5,497 nt of DNA from Casimicrobiaceae bacterium. Lineage in GTDB: Bacteria; Pseudomonadota; Gammaproteobacteria; Burkholderiales; Casimicrobiaceae. Within the stretch, counting starts at the first letter, position 1, and the number at the start of each line of letters is the position of its first letter. The DNA is taken from NCBI GenBank assembly GCA_955652025.1, contig CATPAO010000307.1, positions 1 to 5,497 of the forward strand. The letters are read 5' to 3'. Both the position numbers and the translations under genes were made by a program. This document shows, piece after piece, positions 1 to 5,497 of the stretch. Below the pieces are notes generated by a model. The model was not told the origin of the DNA and searched no databases. It saw only the letters and a list, made by a program, of their open reading frames with translations.

Positions 1-1113
1 CACGTGCCCCATCTTGCGTCCGCGCCGCGGCTCGGCCTTGCCGTACAGGTGAAGTTTCGCGCGCGGATGCGCGAGGACCGCCGGCCAGTCGGGCTCGCGC
101 TGCGCGCTCGAGCTTCCGCCGGCGAACCAAATGTCGCCCAGGAGATTCACCATCACCGCCGGTGTGTGCTGGTGCGGGTCGCCCAACGGCAGTCCCGCCA
201 GCACGCGGGCTTGTTGTTCGAACTGCGACGTGACGCAAGCGTCGATCGTGTAGTGGCCGCTGTTGTGCGGCCGCGGTGCGATCTCGTTGACCAGAAGCGT
301 GCCCGTCTTGGTCACGAACATTTCGACGCACAGCACACCGCGATAGTCGAGCGTGGCGGCGACGCGCGCCGCGAGCTCCCGCGCCTCCTCGCCAAGCGCC
401 GGCGTGACGCGCGCCGGCGCGATCGAGACATCGAGAACGCCGTTGCGATGGCGATTCTCGGCGACCGGCCAGCTCGCGCACCCGCCGTCCTCGTTTCGCG
501 CGACGATCACCGATACTTCGCACGCCAAACTCACGAATTGCTCGAGCACGCAAGGCTGTCCGCGCATCGCGACGAAAGCCGCGGCGACTTCGTCGCGTGA
601 TGCAACGCGGATCTGGCCCTTGCCGTCGTAGCCCAGCCGCGCGCTCTTGACGATGCCCGGCAGGAGACGCGGATCCGCGCGGGTCGCGTCCTCGACGCTG
701 CGCAACACCGCGAACGGCGCGACGCCGAAGCCGCGCCCGGAGAGGAACGTCTTTTCGCTGATCCGATCCTGCGCGATGGCGACGCTCGTGGCGGTCGGCG
801 CCACGCGCGCGCTTCGCGCAAGCACTTCGAGCGCCGGTGCCGGCACGTTCTCGAATTCGGTGGTTACCGCGGCGCATAACGACGCCAGTTCCGCGAGCGC
901 TTTCGGATCGAGGTAATCTGCGCGAAGGTGGCGGTCGGCGACGCTGCCGGCCGGCGAGTGATCGCTGGGGTCGAGCACCGCGACCTTGTAGCCCAGGCCT
1001 TGCGCGGCCATGCAGAACATCCGCCCGAGTTGGCCGCCGCCCAGGAGACCGAGCCAGGCGCCGGGTGCGATCGGAACGGCGTCGCCGCGCATTGCGCGTG
1101 TTCGAGTCGTCAT
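1..1113 (-). CDS. purK: N5-carboxyaminoimidazole ribonucleotide synthase (3' end cut by window edge)
   Basis: PurK is a cytoplasmic ATP-grasp enzyme of purine synthesis that makes N5-CAIR from AIR, bicarbonate and ATP. I translated the minus strand from the ATG at 1113: 371 codons stay open to base 1, ending in GHV, so roughly the last 20 residues and the stop lie outside. Visible motifs: GGGQLGRM at 25-32 (start of the N-terminal domain), LDP at 47-49, TEFENVP at 85-91, GYDGKGQ at 161-167 (ATP-grasp glycine-rich loop), VLEQFV at 189-194, PVAENRHRNG at 216-225, VEMFV at 263-267 and NEIAPRPHNSGH at 276-287 (metal and phosphate site). NLLGD (323-327) opens the C-terminal domain. It follows purE on the same strand after a 48-nt gap, as a likely two-gene operon. 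No clear Shine-Dalgarno precedes 1113; Met8 at 1092 is the only nearby alternative and lacks one too. No in-frame stop interrupts it. The family call is very secure, the exact start less so. Confidence 0.96.
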   Translation of the reverse strand, partial: MTTRTRAMRGDAVPIAPGAWLGLLGGGQLGRMFCMAAQGLGYKVAVLDPSDHSPAGSVADRHLRADYLDPKALAELASLCAAVTTEFENVPAPALEVLARSARVAPTATSVAIAQDRISEKTFLSGRGFGVAPFAVLRSVEDATRADPRLLPGIVKSARLGYDGKGQIRVASRDEVAAAFVAMRGQPCVLEQFVSLACEVSVIVARNEDGGCASWPVAENRHRNGVLDVSIAPARVTPALGEEARELAARVAATLDYRGVLCVEMFVTKTGTLLVNEIAPRPHNSGHYTIDACVTSQFEQQARVLAGLPLGDPHQHTPAVMVNLLGDIWFAGGSSSAQREPDWPAVLAHPRAKLHLYGKAEPRRGRKMGHV

Positions 1114-1159
1114 CGGGCGGACTAGCGGTGGAATCGCCGGGATGCCGGCGTCGGCGTCA

Positions 1160-1669
1160 TCACGCCGTCGGCGGCGGGACGCGCATTGCCCGTGCCGCGT
1201 CGGTCTGCTTCGCACGAAACGCGGCGAGTTTTTTTGCCACGATCGGATCGCTGCCCGCGATCATCGCGACGGCGAACAGCGCGGCGTTGGCCGCGCCCGC
1301 CTCGCCGATCGCGAATGTGGCGACCGGAATGCCGCGCGGCATTTGAACGATCGAATGGAGCGAATCCTCGCCGCGCAAGTATTTGGACGGCACGGGCACG
1401 CCGAGCACGGGCACCACAGTCTTGGCGGCCAGCATGCCGGGAAGATGCGCCGCGCCCCCAGCGCCGGCGATGAGAACGCGGATGCCGCGCGGTCCGGCGT
1501 CTTCCGCATATTCGAACATGTCGTCGGGCATCCGATGCGCCGATACGACTCGCGCTTCGAAGGGGATGCCGAAGGCCTCGAGCTCCCGCGCGGCGTGCCG
1601 CATGACGTCCCAGTCGCTGTCGCTGCCCATCACCAGGCCGACCAGAGGTGCCGCCTTGCGCTGTGCCAT
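1160..1669 (-). CDS. purE: N5-carboxyaminoimidazole ribonucleotide mutase (class I PurE)
   Basis: PurE converts N5-CAIR, the PurK product, to CAIR in the cytoplasm; class I enzymes form octamers. The 169-residue protein has the same length as E. coli PurE and keeps its numbering: GSDSDW at 15-20 (Ser16 and Asp19 of the substrate site), SAHR at 43-46 with catalytic His45, the [11 protein letters not shown] loop at 69-79, GVPVPS at 90-95, SLHSIVQMP at 103-111 and the NAALFA helix at 128-133. The ATG at 1669 is chosen because AAGGGGG lies 4 nt upstream and the protein then begins, as the family does, about ten residues before GSDSDW. The frame stays open to another ATG at 1744, which would add 25 residues of no family character ([10 protein letters not shown]...) and has no comparable ribosome-binding site. 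purE is first in the purEK unit and is divergent from slt. Confidence 0.97.
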   Translation of the reverse strand: MAQRKAAPLVGLVMGSDSDWDVMRHAARELEAFGIPFEARVVSAHRMPDDMFEYAEDAGPRGIRVLIAGAGGAAHLPGMLAAKTVVPVLGVPVPSKYLRGEDSLHSIVQMPRGIPVATFAIGEAGAANAALFAVAMIAGSDPIVAKKLAAFRAKQTDAARAMRVPPPTA

Positions 1670-1673
1670 CGAT

Positions 1674-1680
1674 CCCCCTT
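1674..1680 (-). promoter_or_regulatory. purE Shine-Dalgarno sequence
   Basis: On the minus strand AAGGGGG is followed by ATCG and then the ATG at 1669. It is the best ribosome-binding site in the window and decides the purE start against the in-frame ATG at 1744. Confidence 0.75.
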
Positions 1681-1694
1681 GATTTCTTGGAACG

Positions 1695-1703
1695 ATTTTA
1701 GCA
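1695..1703 (-). promoter_or_regulatory. Candidate extended -10 promoter for purEK
   Basis: The minus strand reads TGCTAAAAT, one mismatch from the extended -10 consensus TGnTATAAT. It would place the transcription start near 1688 and give a leader of about 19 nt that just contains the Shine-Dalgarno. I see no good TTGACA at 16-18 bp upstream (the bases there are around CTGGTT), which extended -10 promoters can tolerate. It sits about 75 bp from the repeat edge at 1777, so the insertion leaves it intact. I did not recognise a PurR-like operator. Confidence 0.4.
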
Positions 1704-1776
1704 TCCGGTCCTCTGAAACCAGTTCCTACTTTGTCATCCGACACTGGTGCGCGGACGTTCTCGTTAGTTTGAGCTT

Positions 1777-1808
1777 AGGGGCCTGTCGGACTTACCTTCA
1801 CGTATGCG
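1777..1808 (+). repeat. Left terminal inverted repeat
   Basis: It begins AGGGGCCTGTCGG and ends CGTATGCG, pairing with 2016-2047. The three differences are A at 1790, 1794 and 1800, where a perfect inverse would need G. It contains an ATG at 1804 that opens the reading frame running into slt. Confidence 0.85.
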
Positions 1809-1814
1809 TTGCAA

Positions 1815-1904
1815 TGCCAAAAAGGGATGGATGCTAGGCGCGAGGTGCAGCGAATATCGCGAAGATTCGCCAGCCGAGCAACGTCGTAGACGCGCTTTTT
1901 GGCA
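1815..1904. repeat. Internal stem-loop arm 1 of the repeat element
   Basis: TGCCAAAAAG at 1815-1824 is perfectly complementary to CTTTTTGGCA at 1895-1904. The enclosed bases can continue pairing imperfectly: TGCT at 1832-1835 with AGCA at 1877-1880, then GCGAAT at 1850-1855 with ATTCGC at 1865-1870 around a 9-nt loop. This makes the left half of the element one long branched hairpin. Confidence 0.6.
1824..1833 (+). promoter_or_regulatory. Repeat-borne ribosome-binding site and ATG, in frame with slt
   Basis: GGG at 1824-1826, preceded by an A run, lies 4 nt before the ATG at 1831. This is a better initiation context than the one at the TTG at 2050. The ATG is inside the repeat element and in the slt frame without a stop, so it could start a 732-residue protein whose first 73 residues are encoded almost wholly by the repeat. 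Whether it is used cannot be told from sequence: the extension would push the signal peptide far from the N-terminus. Confidence 0.25.
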
Positions 1905-1926
1905 GCAACCCGAAGGGACGGGTCGC

Positions 1927-2005
1927 TTTGGGCGCATTTCTGCGTTACTCGCCCTCGCCATAGGGCCGGTATGCCTTCGGACTCGCGCCTTGAACTGCGC
2001 CCAAA
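1927..2005. repeat. Internal stem-loop arm 2 of the repeat element
   Basis: TTTGGGCGCA at 1927-1936 is perfectly complementary to TGCGCCCAAA at 1996-2005. A small hairpin, GCCCT at 1951-1955 with AGGGC at 1962-1966, sits near the middle. ACTCGC also occurs twice inside in the same orientation, so the interior is not a simple palindrome. Confidence 0.6.
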
Positions 2006-2015
2006 TCGCCTCCGT

Positions 2016-2047
2016 CGCATACGCGAAGGCAAGCCCGACAGGCCCCT
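2016..2047 (-). repeat. Right terminal inverted repeat
   Basis: This is the inverse copy of 1777-1808, with C at 2024, 2030 and 2034 opposite the three A positions. Pairing stops beyond 2047 (C at 2048 opposite T at 1776), which fixes the element edge to within a base or so, directly before the slt TTG at 2050. Confidence 0.85.
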
Positions 2048-2049
2048 CG

Positions 2050-4029
2050 TTGGCGAGGCTTGGGCGACGCGCGTTTTGCGGTGTCATCGCCTGGGCGGCG
2101 ATCGTCGGTGCCGCTGGCATCTTCGCTGCCGAGGCGAGGGCGCAATCGGACACCGATTTCTTGGCCGCGAAGGAGAGCTTCGAACATGGCGACAAGGCCA
2201 AGCTCGACGCGCTCGCGCCGAGCCTGAAAGGTCACATACTGGCGCCGTACGTCATCTACTGGCAGCTCAAGGCGCGCATCGACGATGCGGAGTACGATGC
2301 CGTGCGCGGTTTTCTGACCGAATCCTTAAGCACGCCGCTCGCCGAGCGTTTGCGCGTGGAGTGGCTGAAGTCACTCGGCAAACGAGGCGATTGGACCCGC
2401 TTCGCGCTCGACTATCCGCCCGCGGCCGGTGAGGACAGCGAGCTCACCTGCTACGGCATCCTGTTCCGTTGGCAGCGCGACGGCGACGCCGCGCTCCCCG
2501 CCGCGAAGCCGCTCTGGTTCACCGGCAGCGCAACGCCGGACGCGTGCGAGCCGCTCTTCGCCGCGCTGTTCGACAAGGGGCTCCTGTCGAGCGCGGACCG
2601 GCGCCTGCGATTCCGCCTGGCCGCGGAAGCCGGCAACGTGCGACTCGCACAAGCGATCGCCGCGGAGTTCTCCGGCAAGGAGCGGATCGGGCTCAAGGAA
2701 TTAGTGGCGACCGAACGCGATCCAGTGCGCACGCTCGCCAAGGGCGTGTTCGCCTGGAAGACCGCCGCCGGGCAGGATCTCGCGGCGTATGCATTGGAAC
2801 GCGGTGCGCGCAAGGACGCCGACGGCGCGCGCGCGGCGTGGGTCAAGTGGCGCGATCGTCTTCCCAAACCGATGCGGCAGTACGGCAACGCGCGTGTCGC
2901 CTACCATGCGGCACGACAGCTCAATCCGCTCGCCAATGAATGGTTCCGTGAAATCGGCGATGCGCCGCTCACACCCGAGATGCAAGCGTGGCGCGTGCGC
3001 GCGGCGTTGCGTGCGCTGGCGTGGTCCGATGTGCGGGCCGCCATCGCCGCATTGCCGGAAAGCGACCAGCAGGAGCCGGCGTGGCGCTATTGGAAGGCGC
3101 GCGCGGCGGCCGCGCTGGGCGACCCGGCCGCAGCCGACGCGTTGTATGCCGCGTTGGCGGTCGACGTTCATTTCTATGGCCTCTTGGCCGCCGAGGCGGT
3201 GGGACGCGGCCCGGAACAGCTCGCGGCGCTCAAGAGCGAGCCGGTGCAACCGTCCGCCGAGGCGCTCTCCGCGTTCGGAACGCGCAGCGACGTGCAACGA
3301 GTCGTCAAGCTGGCCGCACTCGACATGAGGCCCGAGTCGCAGCGCGAATGGGTCAGCATCGTGCGCGGCCAGAACGACGAAACGTTACTGCTGGCGGCCG
3401 AATACGCCCGCCGGGTCGGTCTCTACGATCGCGCGATCAACACCGCCGAGCGGACCGTGCTCCGCCACGATTTCGGGCTCCGCTACATGGCGCCGTACCA
3501 AGCCGAGTTCGGCGCCGCTGCGCGCGACCAGGACATCGCCGTCGAACTGCTCTACGGAATCGCGCGGCAGGAATCGCGCTTCGTTCCCGACGTCGTGTCC
3601 TCGGCCGGTGCCGTGGGCGTGATGCAGCTGATGCCGGGCACGGCAAGGTGGGTCGCGAAACAGCTGGCGCGCGCCGACTACAAGACCGCGCAGATCGCGC
3701 AGGTCGATCTCAACACGCAATTCGGCGCTTTTTATTTCAAGTATTGGCAGGACCGGCTCGACAAGATGCCGGCACTCGCCGCGGCTGCCTATAATGCGGG
3801 ACCGAGCCGCGCGCAGGCGTGGCGTCCGGTTGCCGCGCCGCTCGAAGGTGCGATCTGGGTCGAGACCATCCCGTTCACCGAGACGCGCGATTACGTGAAA
3901 AAGGTCCTCGCGAACGCCATGCTCTATACCCGCGCCCTCGATCGTCCCTACATTTCGCTGTCTTCGCGGCTCGGCACCGTGCAGCCGAAGAACGCCGCGA
4001 CCGCCGCCGTCGCCGCAGAGACCGAGTAA
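2050..4029 (+). CDS. slt: Soluble lytic murein transglycosylase (Slt70 type, GH23), periplasmic
   Basis: Slt cleaves the MurNAc-GlcNAc bond of peptidoglycan, forming 1,6-anhydromuropeptides during wall turnover. With the TTG at 2050 as start the precursor is 659 residues. Residues 1-31 form a signal peptide: MARLGRR, a hydrophobic stretch to Ala27, then EARA before Gln32. The 628-residue mature form is close to the 618 of E. coli Slt70. Residues 32 to about 480 are a long alpha-helical, Ala-rich region matching the ring-shaped U/L domains. The catalytic domain follows: ARQESRF with catalytic Glu508 (mature 477; E. coli Glu478), GVMQLMPGTA at 523-532, AYNAGP at 580-585 and ETIPFTETRDYVKKV at 605-619. 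There is no in-frame ATG near the start; the frame continues upstream to ATGs at 1831 and 1804, but that sequence is the repeat element. Only a weak AGG (2040-2042, 7 nt away) precedes the TTG. First gene of the slt-SDR-cca run. Function is secure, the start is not. Confidence 0.93.
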   Translation: MARLGRRAFCGVIAWAAIVGAAGIFAAEARAQSDTDFLAAKESFEHGDKAKLDALAPSLKGHILAPYVIYWQLKARIDDAEYDAVRGFLTESLSTPLAERLRVEWLKSLGKRGDWTRFALDYPPAAGEDSELTCYGILFRWQRDGDAALPAAKPLWFTGSATPDACEPLFAALFDKGLLSSADRRLRFRLAAEAGNVRLAQAIAAEFSGKERIGLKELVATERDPVRTLAKGVFAWKTAAGQDLAAYALERGARKDADGARAAWVKWRDRLPKPMRQYGNARVAYHAARQLNPLANEWFREIGDAPLTPEMQAWRVRAALRALAWSDVRAAIAALPESDQQEPAWRYWKARAAAALGDPAAADALYAALAVDVHFYGLLAAEAVGRGPEQLAALKSEPVQPSAEALSAFGTRSDVQRVVKLAALDMRPESQREWVSIVRGQNDETLLLAAEYARRVGLYDRAINTAERTVLRHDFGLRYMAPYQAEFGAAARDQDIAVELLYGIARQESRFVPDVVSSAGAVGVMQLMPGTARWVAKQLARADYKTAQIAQVDLNTQFGAFYFKYWQDRLDKMPALAAAAYNAGPSRAQAWRPVAAPLEGAIWVETIPFTETRDYVKKVLANAMLYTRALDRPYISLSSRLGTVQPKNAATAAVAAETE

Positions 4030-4973
4030 TGGCTGGGGTCCGGCACGTCGTGGTGCTGGGCGGCAGCGGTTTCGTCGGCCGCCATCTGGTCGCCCGCCTC
4101 GCGGCCGCCGGACAACGCGTCACCGTCGTGACGCGAAGGCGGTATGAGGCGAGGCATTTGATCCTGCTGCCGACGGTGCAGGTGACCGAGGCCGATCCGC
4201 ACGATTCGCTTGCGCTCGCCCGCGTATTCCGCGATGCGACGGCGGTCGTCAATTTGATCGGCGTTCTGCACGAGCGCGGCCGCGACACGTTCGCGCGCGT
4301 CCATGTCGAGCTTGCGCGCGGCATCGTGAACGCAATGCGGGCGAGCGGCACGACGCGCCTTCTGCACATGAGCGCGCAAAATGCCGATCGTTCCGGACCG
4401 AGCCGCTACCTGCGCTCCAAGGGCGAGGCCGAAACGATCGTGGCAAGCTCGGGGCTCGCGTGGACGATCTTCCGGCCGTCGGTGATCTTCGGGCGCGAGG
4501 ACACGCTGCTCAATCTGTTCGCCACGCTGCAACGGCGATTGCCCGTGCTGGCGCTTGCGGCGCCGAACGCGCGATTTCAGCCGGTATACGTCGCCGACGT
4601 CGTGCACTGCTTCGCCCGGGCGTTGGCCGACGATGCGACGATCGGAAAGCGCTACGAGCTCTGTGGGCCGAACGCGTACACGCTGCGGGAGCTCGTCACG
4701 TATGTCGGTGACGTCACCGGCTACGCGAGACCCATCATTCCGCTCGGCCCGCGCATGTCAGCATGGCAGGCGAGGCTCTTCGAGCTCTTGCCGGGGCATC
4801 TTTTGAGTCGCGATGCGCTCGGGACGATGCGGAAAGACGCCGTGTGCGATGGACCGTTTCCGCCCGTATTCAGCCTGGCGCCGACGGCGTTGGAGGCGGT
4901 CGCGCCGTCCTACTTGGCACCCGCGGCGGTGCGCAGCAAGTACGATCCGATGCGCACGCAGGGCGGCAGGTAG
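4029..4973 (+). CDS. NAD(P)-binding atypical SDR, complex I NDUFA9-like family
   Basis: This 314-residue cytoplasmic protein has an N-terminal Rossmann fold. [11 protein letters not shown] at 7-17 carries the Gly11-x-x-Gly14-x-x-Gly17 dinucleotide motif, and TRR at 35-37, just after the second strand, suggests NADP(H). NLIGVL lies at 76-81, Ser116 in HMSAQNAD (114-121), and Tyr128 with Lys132 in YLRSKGEAE (128-136), the SDR YxxxK pair. [10 protein letters not shown] at 150-159 and FQPVYVADV near 180 are typical of the family often annotated 'complex I NDUFA9 subunit family' or 'NAD-dependent epimerase/dehydratase'. The substrate is unknown to me; homology to the mitochondrial complex I accessory subunit does not show that this protein joins complex I. 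Its ATG overlaps the slt stop (TAATG), implying translational coupling, and cca follows after 10 bp. The frame stays open upstream of 4029, but that stretch lies inside slt. Confidence 0.9.
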   Translation: MAGVRHVVVLGGSGFVGRHLVARLAAAGQRVTVVTRRRYEARHLILLPTVQVTEADPHDSLALARVFRDATAVVNLIGVLHERGRDTFARVHVELARGIVNAMRASGTTRLLHMSAQNADRSGPSRYLRSKGEAETIVASSGLAWTIFRPSVIFGREDTLLNLFATLQRRLPVLALAAPNARFQPVYVADVVHCFARALADDATIGKRYELCGPNAYTLRELVTYVGDVTGYARPIIPLGPRMSAWQARLFELLPGHLLSRDALGTMRKDAVCDGPFPPVFSLAPTALEAVAPSYLAPAAVRSKYDPMRTQGGR

Positions 4974-4983
4974 CGGTTTCACG

Positions 4984-5497
4984 ATGCGTCGTGCTGCGCG
5001 GCAGCCGTTTCGGATTTATCGCGTCGGCGGTTCGGTTCGCGACGAGTTGATCGGTCGCGCCGGCGGCGATCGCGACTGGGTCGTCGTGGGCGCCACGCCC
5101 GAGCTGATGACGGCCTCGGGATACAAGCCCGTCGGCAACGATTTTCCGGTGTTCCTGCACCCGGAAACGCGCGAGGAATATGCGCTCGCGCGAACCGAAC
5201 GCAAGCACGGACGCGGCTATCGCGGCTTCGAGTTTTTCGCGTCGCCCGAGGTCACGCTCGAAGACGACCTCGCGCGGCGCGATCTCACGATCAACGCGAT
5301 GGCGGTCGACGAGCGCGGCCGCCTGATCGATCCGCACGGCGGGCAGGCCGATCTTCGCGCGGGGATCCTGCGCCACGTCGCGCCGGCGTTCGTCGAGGAT
5401 CCGCTGCGCGTGCTGCGCGTCGCGCGCTTTGCCGCCCGGCTCGGGTTCGCGGTCGCGCCCGAGACGCGGCGGCTGATGCGCAAGGTGGTCGCGTCGG
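4984..5497 (+). CDS. cca: CCA-adding tRNA nucleotidyltransferase, multifunctional type (3' end cut by window edge)
   Basis: Cca adds or repairs the 3' CCA of tRNAs from CTP and ATP without a nucleic acid template. The first 171 codons are present. Residues 11-171 follow the E. coli class II enzyme closely: GGSVRD at 15-20, DRDWVVVG at 29-36 with the metal-binding Asp29 and Asp31, NDFPVFLHP at 52-60, ARTERK at 69-74, [16 protein letters not shown] at 92-107, and [12 protein letters not shown] at 138-149, the nucleotide-recognition helix region. The N-terminus is about eight residues longer than in E. coli (MRRAARQP), and 'AARLGF' at 150-155 is about three residues shorter than the 'AARYAHLGF' I recall from E. 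coli. The C-terminal HD phosphohydrolase domain expected in this subtype would lie beyond 5497. It starts 10 bp after the SDR stop with only a weak AGG upstream, so coupled translation is likely. Confidence 0.95.
   Translation, partial: MRRAARQPFRIYRVGGSVRDELIGRAGGDRDWVVVGATPELMTASGYKPVGNDFPVFLHPETREEYALARTERKHGRGYRGFEFFASPEVTLEDDLARRDLTINAMAVDERGRLIDPHGGQADLRAGILRHVAPAFVEDPLRVLRVARFAARLGFAVAPETRRLMRKVVAS

Larger units (their letters stand above)
1777..2047. mobile_element. MITE-like structured repeat, 271 bp, with 32-bp terminal inverted repeats
   Basis: The two ends, 1777-1808 and 2016-2047, are inverted copies matching at 29 of 32 positions, with outermost sequence AGGGGCCTGTCGG. Inside are two further inverted-repeat pairs: a perfect 10-bp pair at 1815-1824/1895-1904 (TGCCAAAAAG/CTTTTTGGCA) and another at 1927-1936/1996-2005 (TTTGGGCGCA/TGCGCCCAAA). 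Smaller hairpins sit within them (1850-1855/1865-1870 and 1951-1955/1962-1966). Folded, the unit is a terminal stem carrying two side arms. It is too short for a transposase, and the frames across it show no protein family I know. Size, terminal repeats, internal symmetry and intergenic position fit a non-autonomous element (MITE or large REP-type repeat). I have an unverified impression that similar sequences recur in betaproteobacterial genomes. No convincing target-site duplication was found. It occupies most of the purE-slt intergenic space and ends 2 bp before the chosen slt start. Confidence 0.8.

Noticed and set aside
4..1346. Several plus-strand open frames of 170-200 codons opposite purK and purE (4-600, 837-1346, 1010-1837)
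   Set aside because: They are Arg/Ala-rich antisense shadows of GC-rich codons; the minus strand encodes textbook PurK and PurE motifs throughout.
1670..1744. N-terminal extension of PurE to the ATG at 1744
   Set aside because: The 25 extra residues match nothing in the family, and the ATG at 1669 has the strong AAGGGGG and gives the standard 169 residues.
1886..1910. CGCGCTTTTTGGC as a rho-independent terminator on the plus strand
   Set aside because: The T run belongs to the arm pairing with GCCAAAAAG at 1816-1824 and is followed by GC-rich sequence, not preceded by a compact GC stem of its own; it also lies between divergent genes where no terminator is expected.
1775..2032. An 85-codon minus-strand open frame covering nearly the whole repeat element
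   Set aside because: It coincides with the inverted-repeat structure, has no recognisable domain and no good ribosome-binding site, and its Arg-rich N-terminus looks like translated structured GC-rich DNA. Such frames are often annotated as hypothetical proteins wherever a repeat of this kind occurs.
1760..2052. CTCGTT at 1760-1765 and again at 2046-2051 as a target-site duplication of the repeat
   Set aside because: The left copy is 11 bp outside the left terminal repeat while the right copy overlaps the right end, so the geometry is wrong; a 6-bp match is weak evidence.
2371..3720. Minus-strand and alternate-frame open frames across slt (2371-2652, 2451-2888, 2701-3297, 2988-3794, 3385-3720)
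   Set aside because: slt reads continuously with conserved Slt70 length and motifs; these frames lack family features and arise from high GC content.

Overview
The window is GC-rich, densely coding bacterial chromosome, most likely from a betaproteobacterium. The protein motifs (class I PurE, PurK, Slt70-type lytic transglycosylase, NDUFA9-like SDR, E. coli-type multifunctional Cca) and the slt / SDR / cca order fit that group. This placement is inference from protein style and synteny, not from a search.

Layout: (1) 1-1669, minus strand: a purE-purK pair. purE is complete at 169 codons; purK runs off the left edge after 371 codons. Together they convert AIR to CAIR in purine synthesis. (2) 1670-2049: the divergent intergenic region. 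It holds the purE ribosome-binding site and an extended -10 promoter candidate, then a 271-bp mobile-element-like repeat (1777-2047). The repeat has 32-bp terminal inverted repeats (29/32 matched) and two further internal inverted-repeat arms. (3) 2050-5497, plus strand: a compact apparent operon of a periplasmic soluble lytic transglycosylase (slt), an NAD(P)-binding atypical SDR of the complex I NDUFA9-like family (stop and start overlap, TAATG), and the first 171 codons of cca, which starts 10 bp after the SDR gene.

The most interesting point is the junction between the repeat and slt. The repeat ends at base 2047, two bases before a TTG at 2050. That TTG gives a 659-residue precursor with a standard signal peptide, and its catalytic glutamate falls at mature residue 477, in line with E. 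coli Slt70. The coding region has no in-frame ATG near this point. The only upstream ATGs (1804 and 1831) lie inside the repeat, and 1831 has a good Shine-Dalgarno match. The repeat has therefore either displaced the native 5' region and start, leaving a TTG, or now supplies a fused N-terminus. All three mismatches between the terminal repeats become G·U pairs in minus-strand RNA, so that strand could form an uninterrupted 32-bp stem. No CRISPR array, tRNA, rRNA or complete transposase gene was seen.
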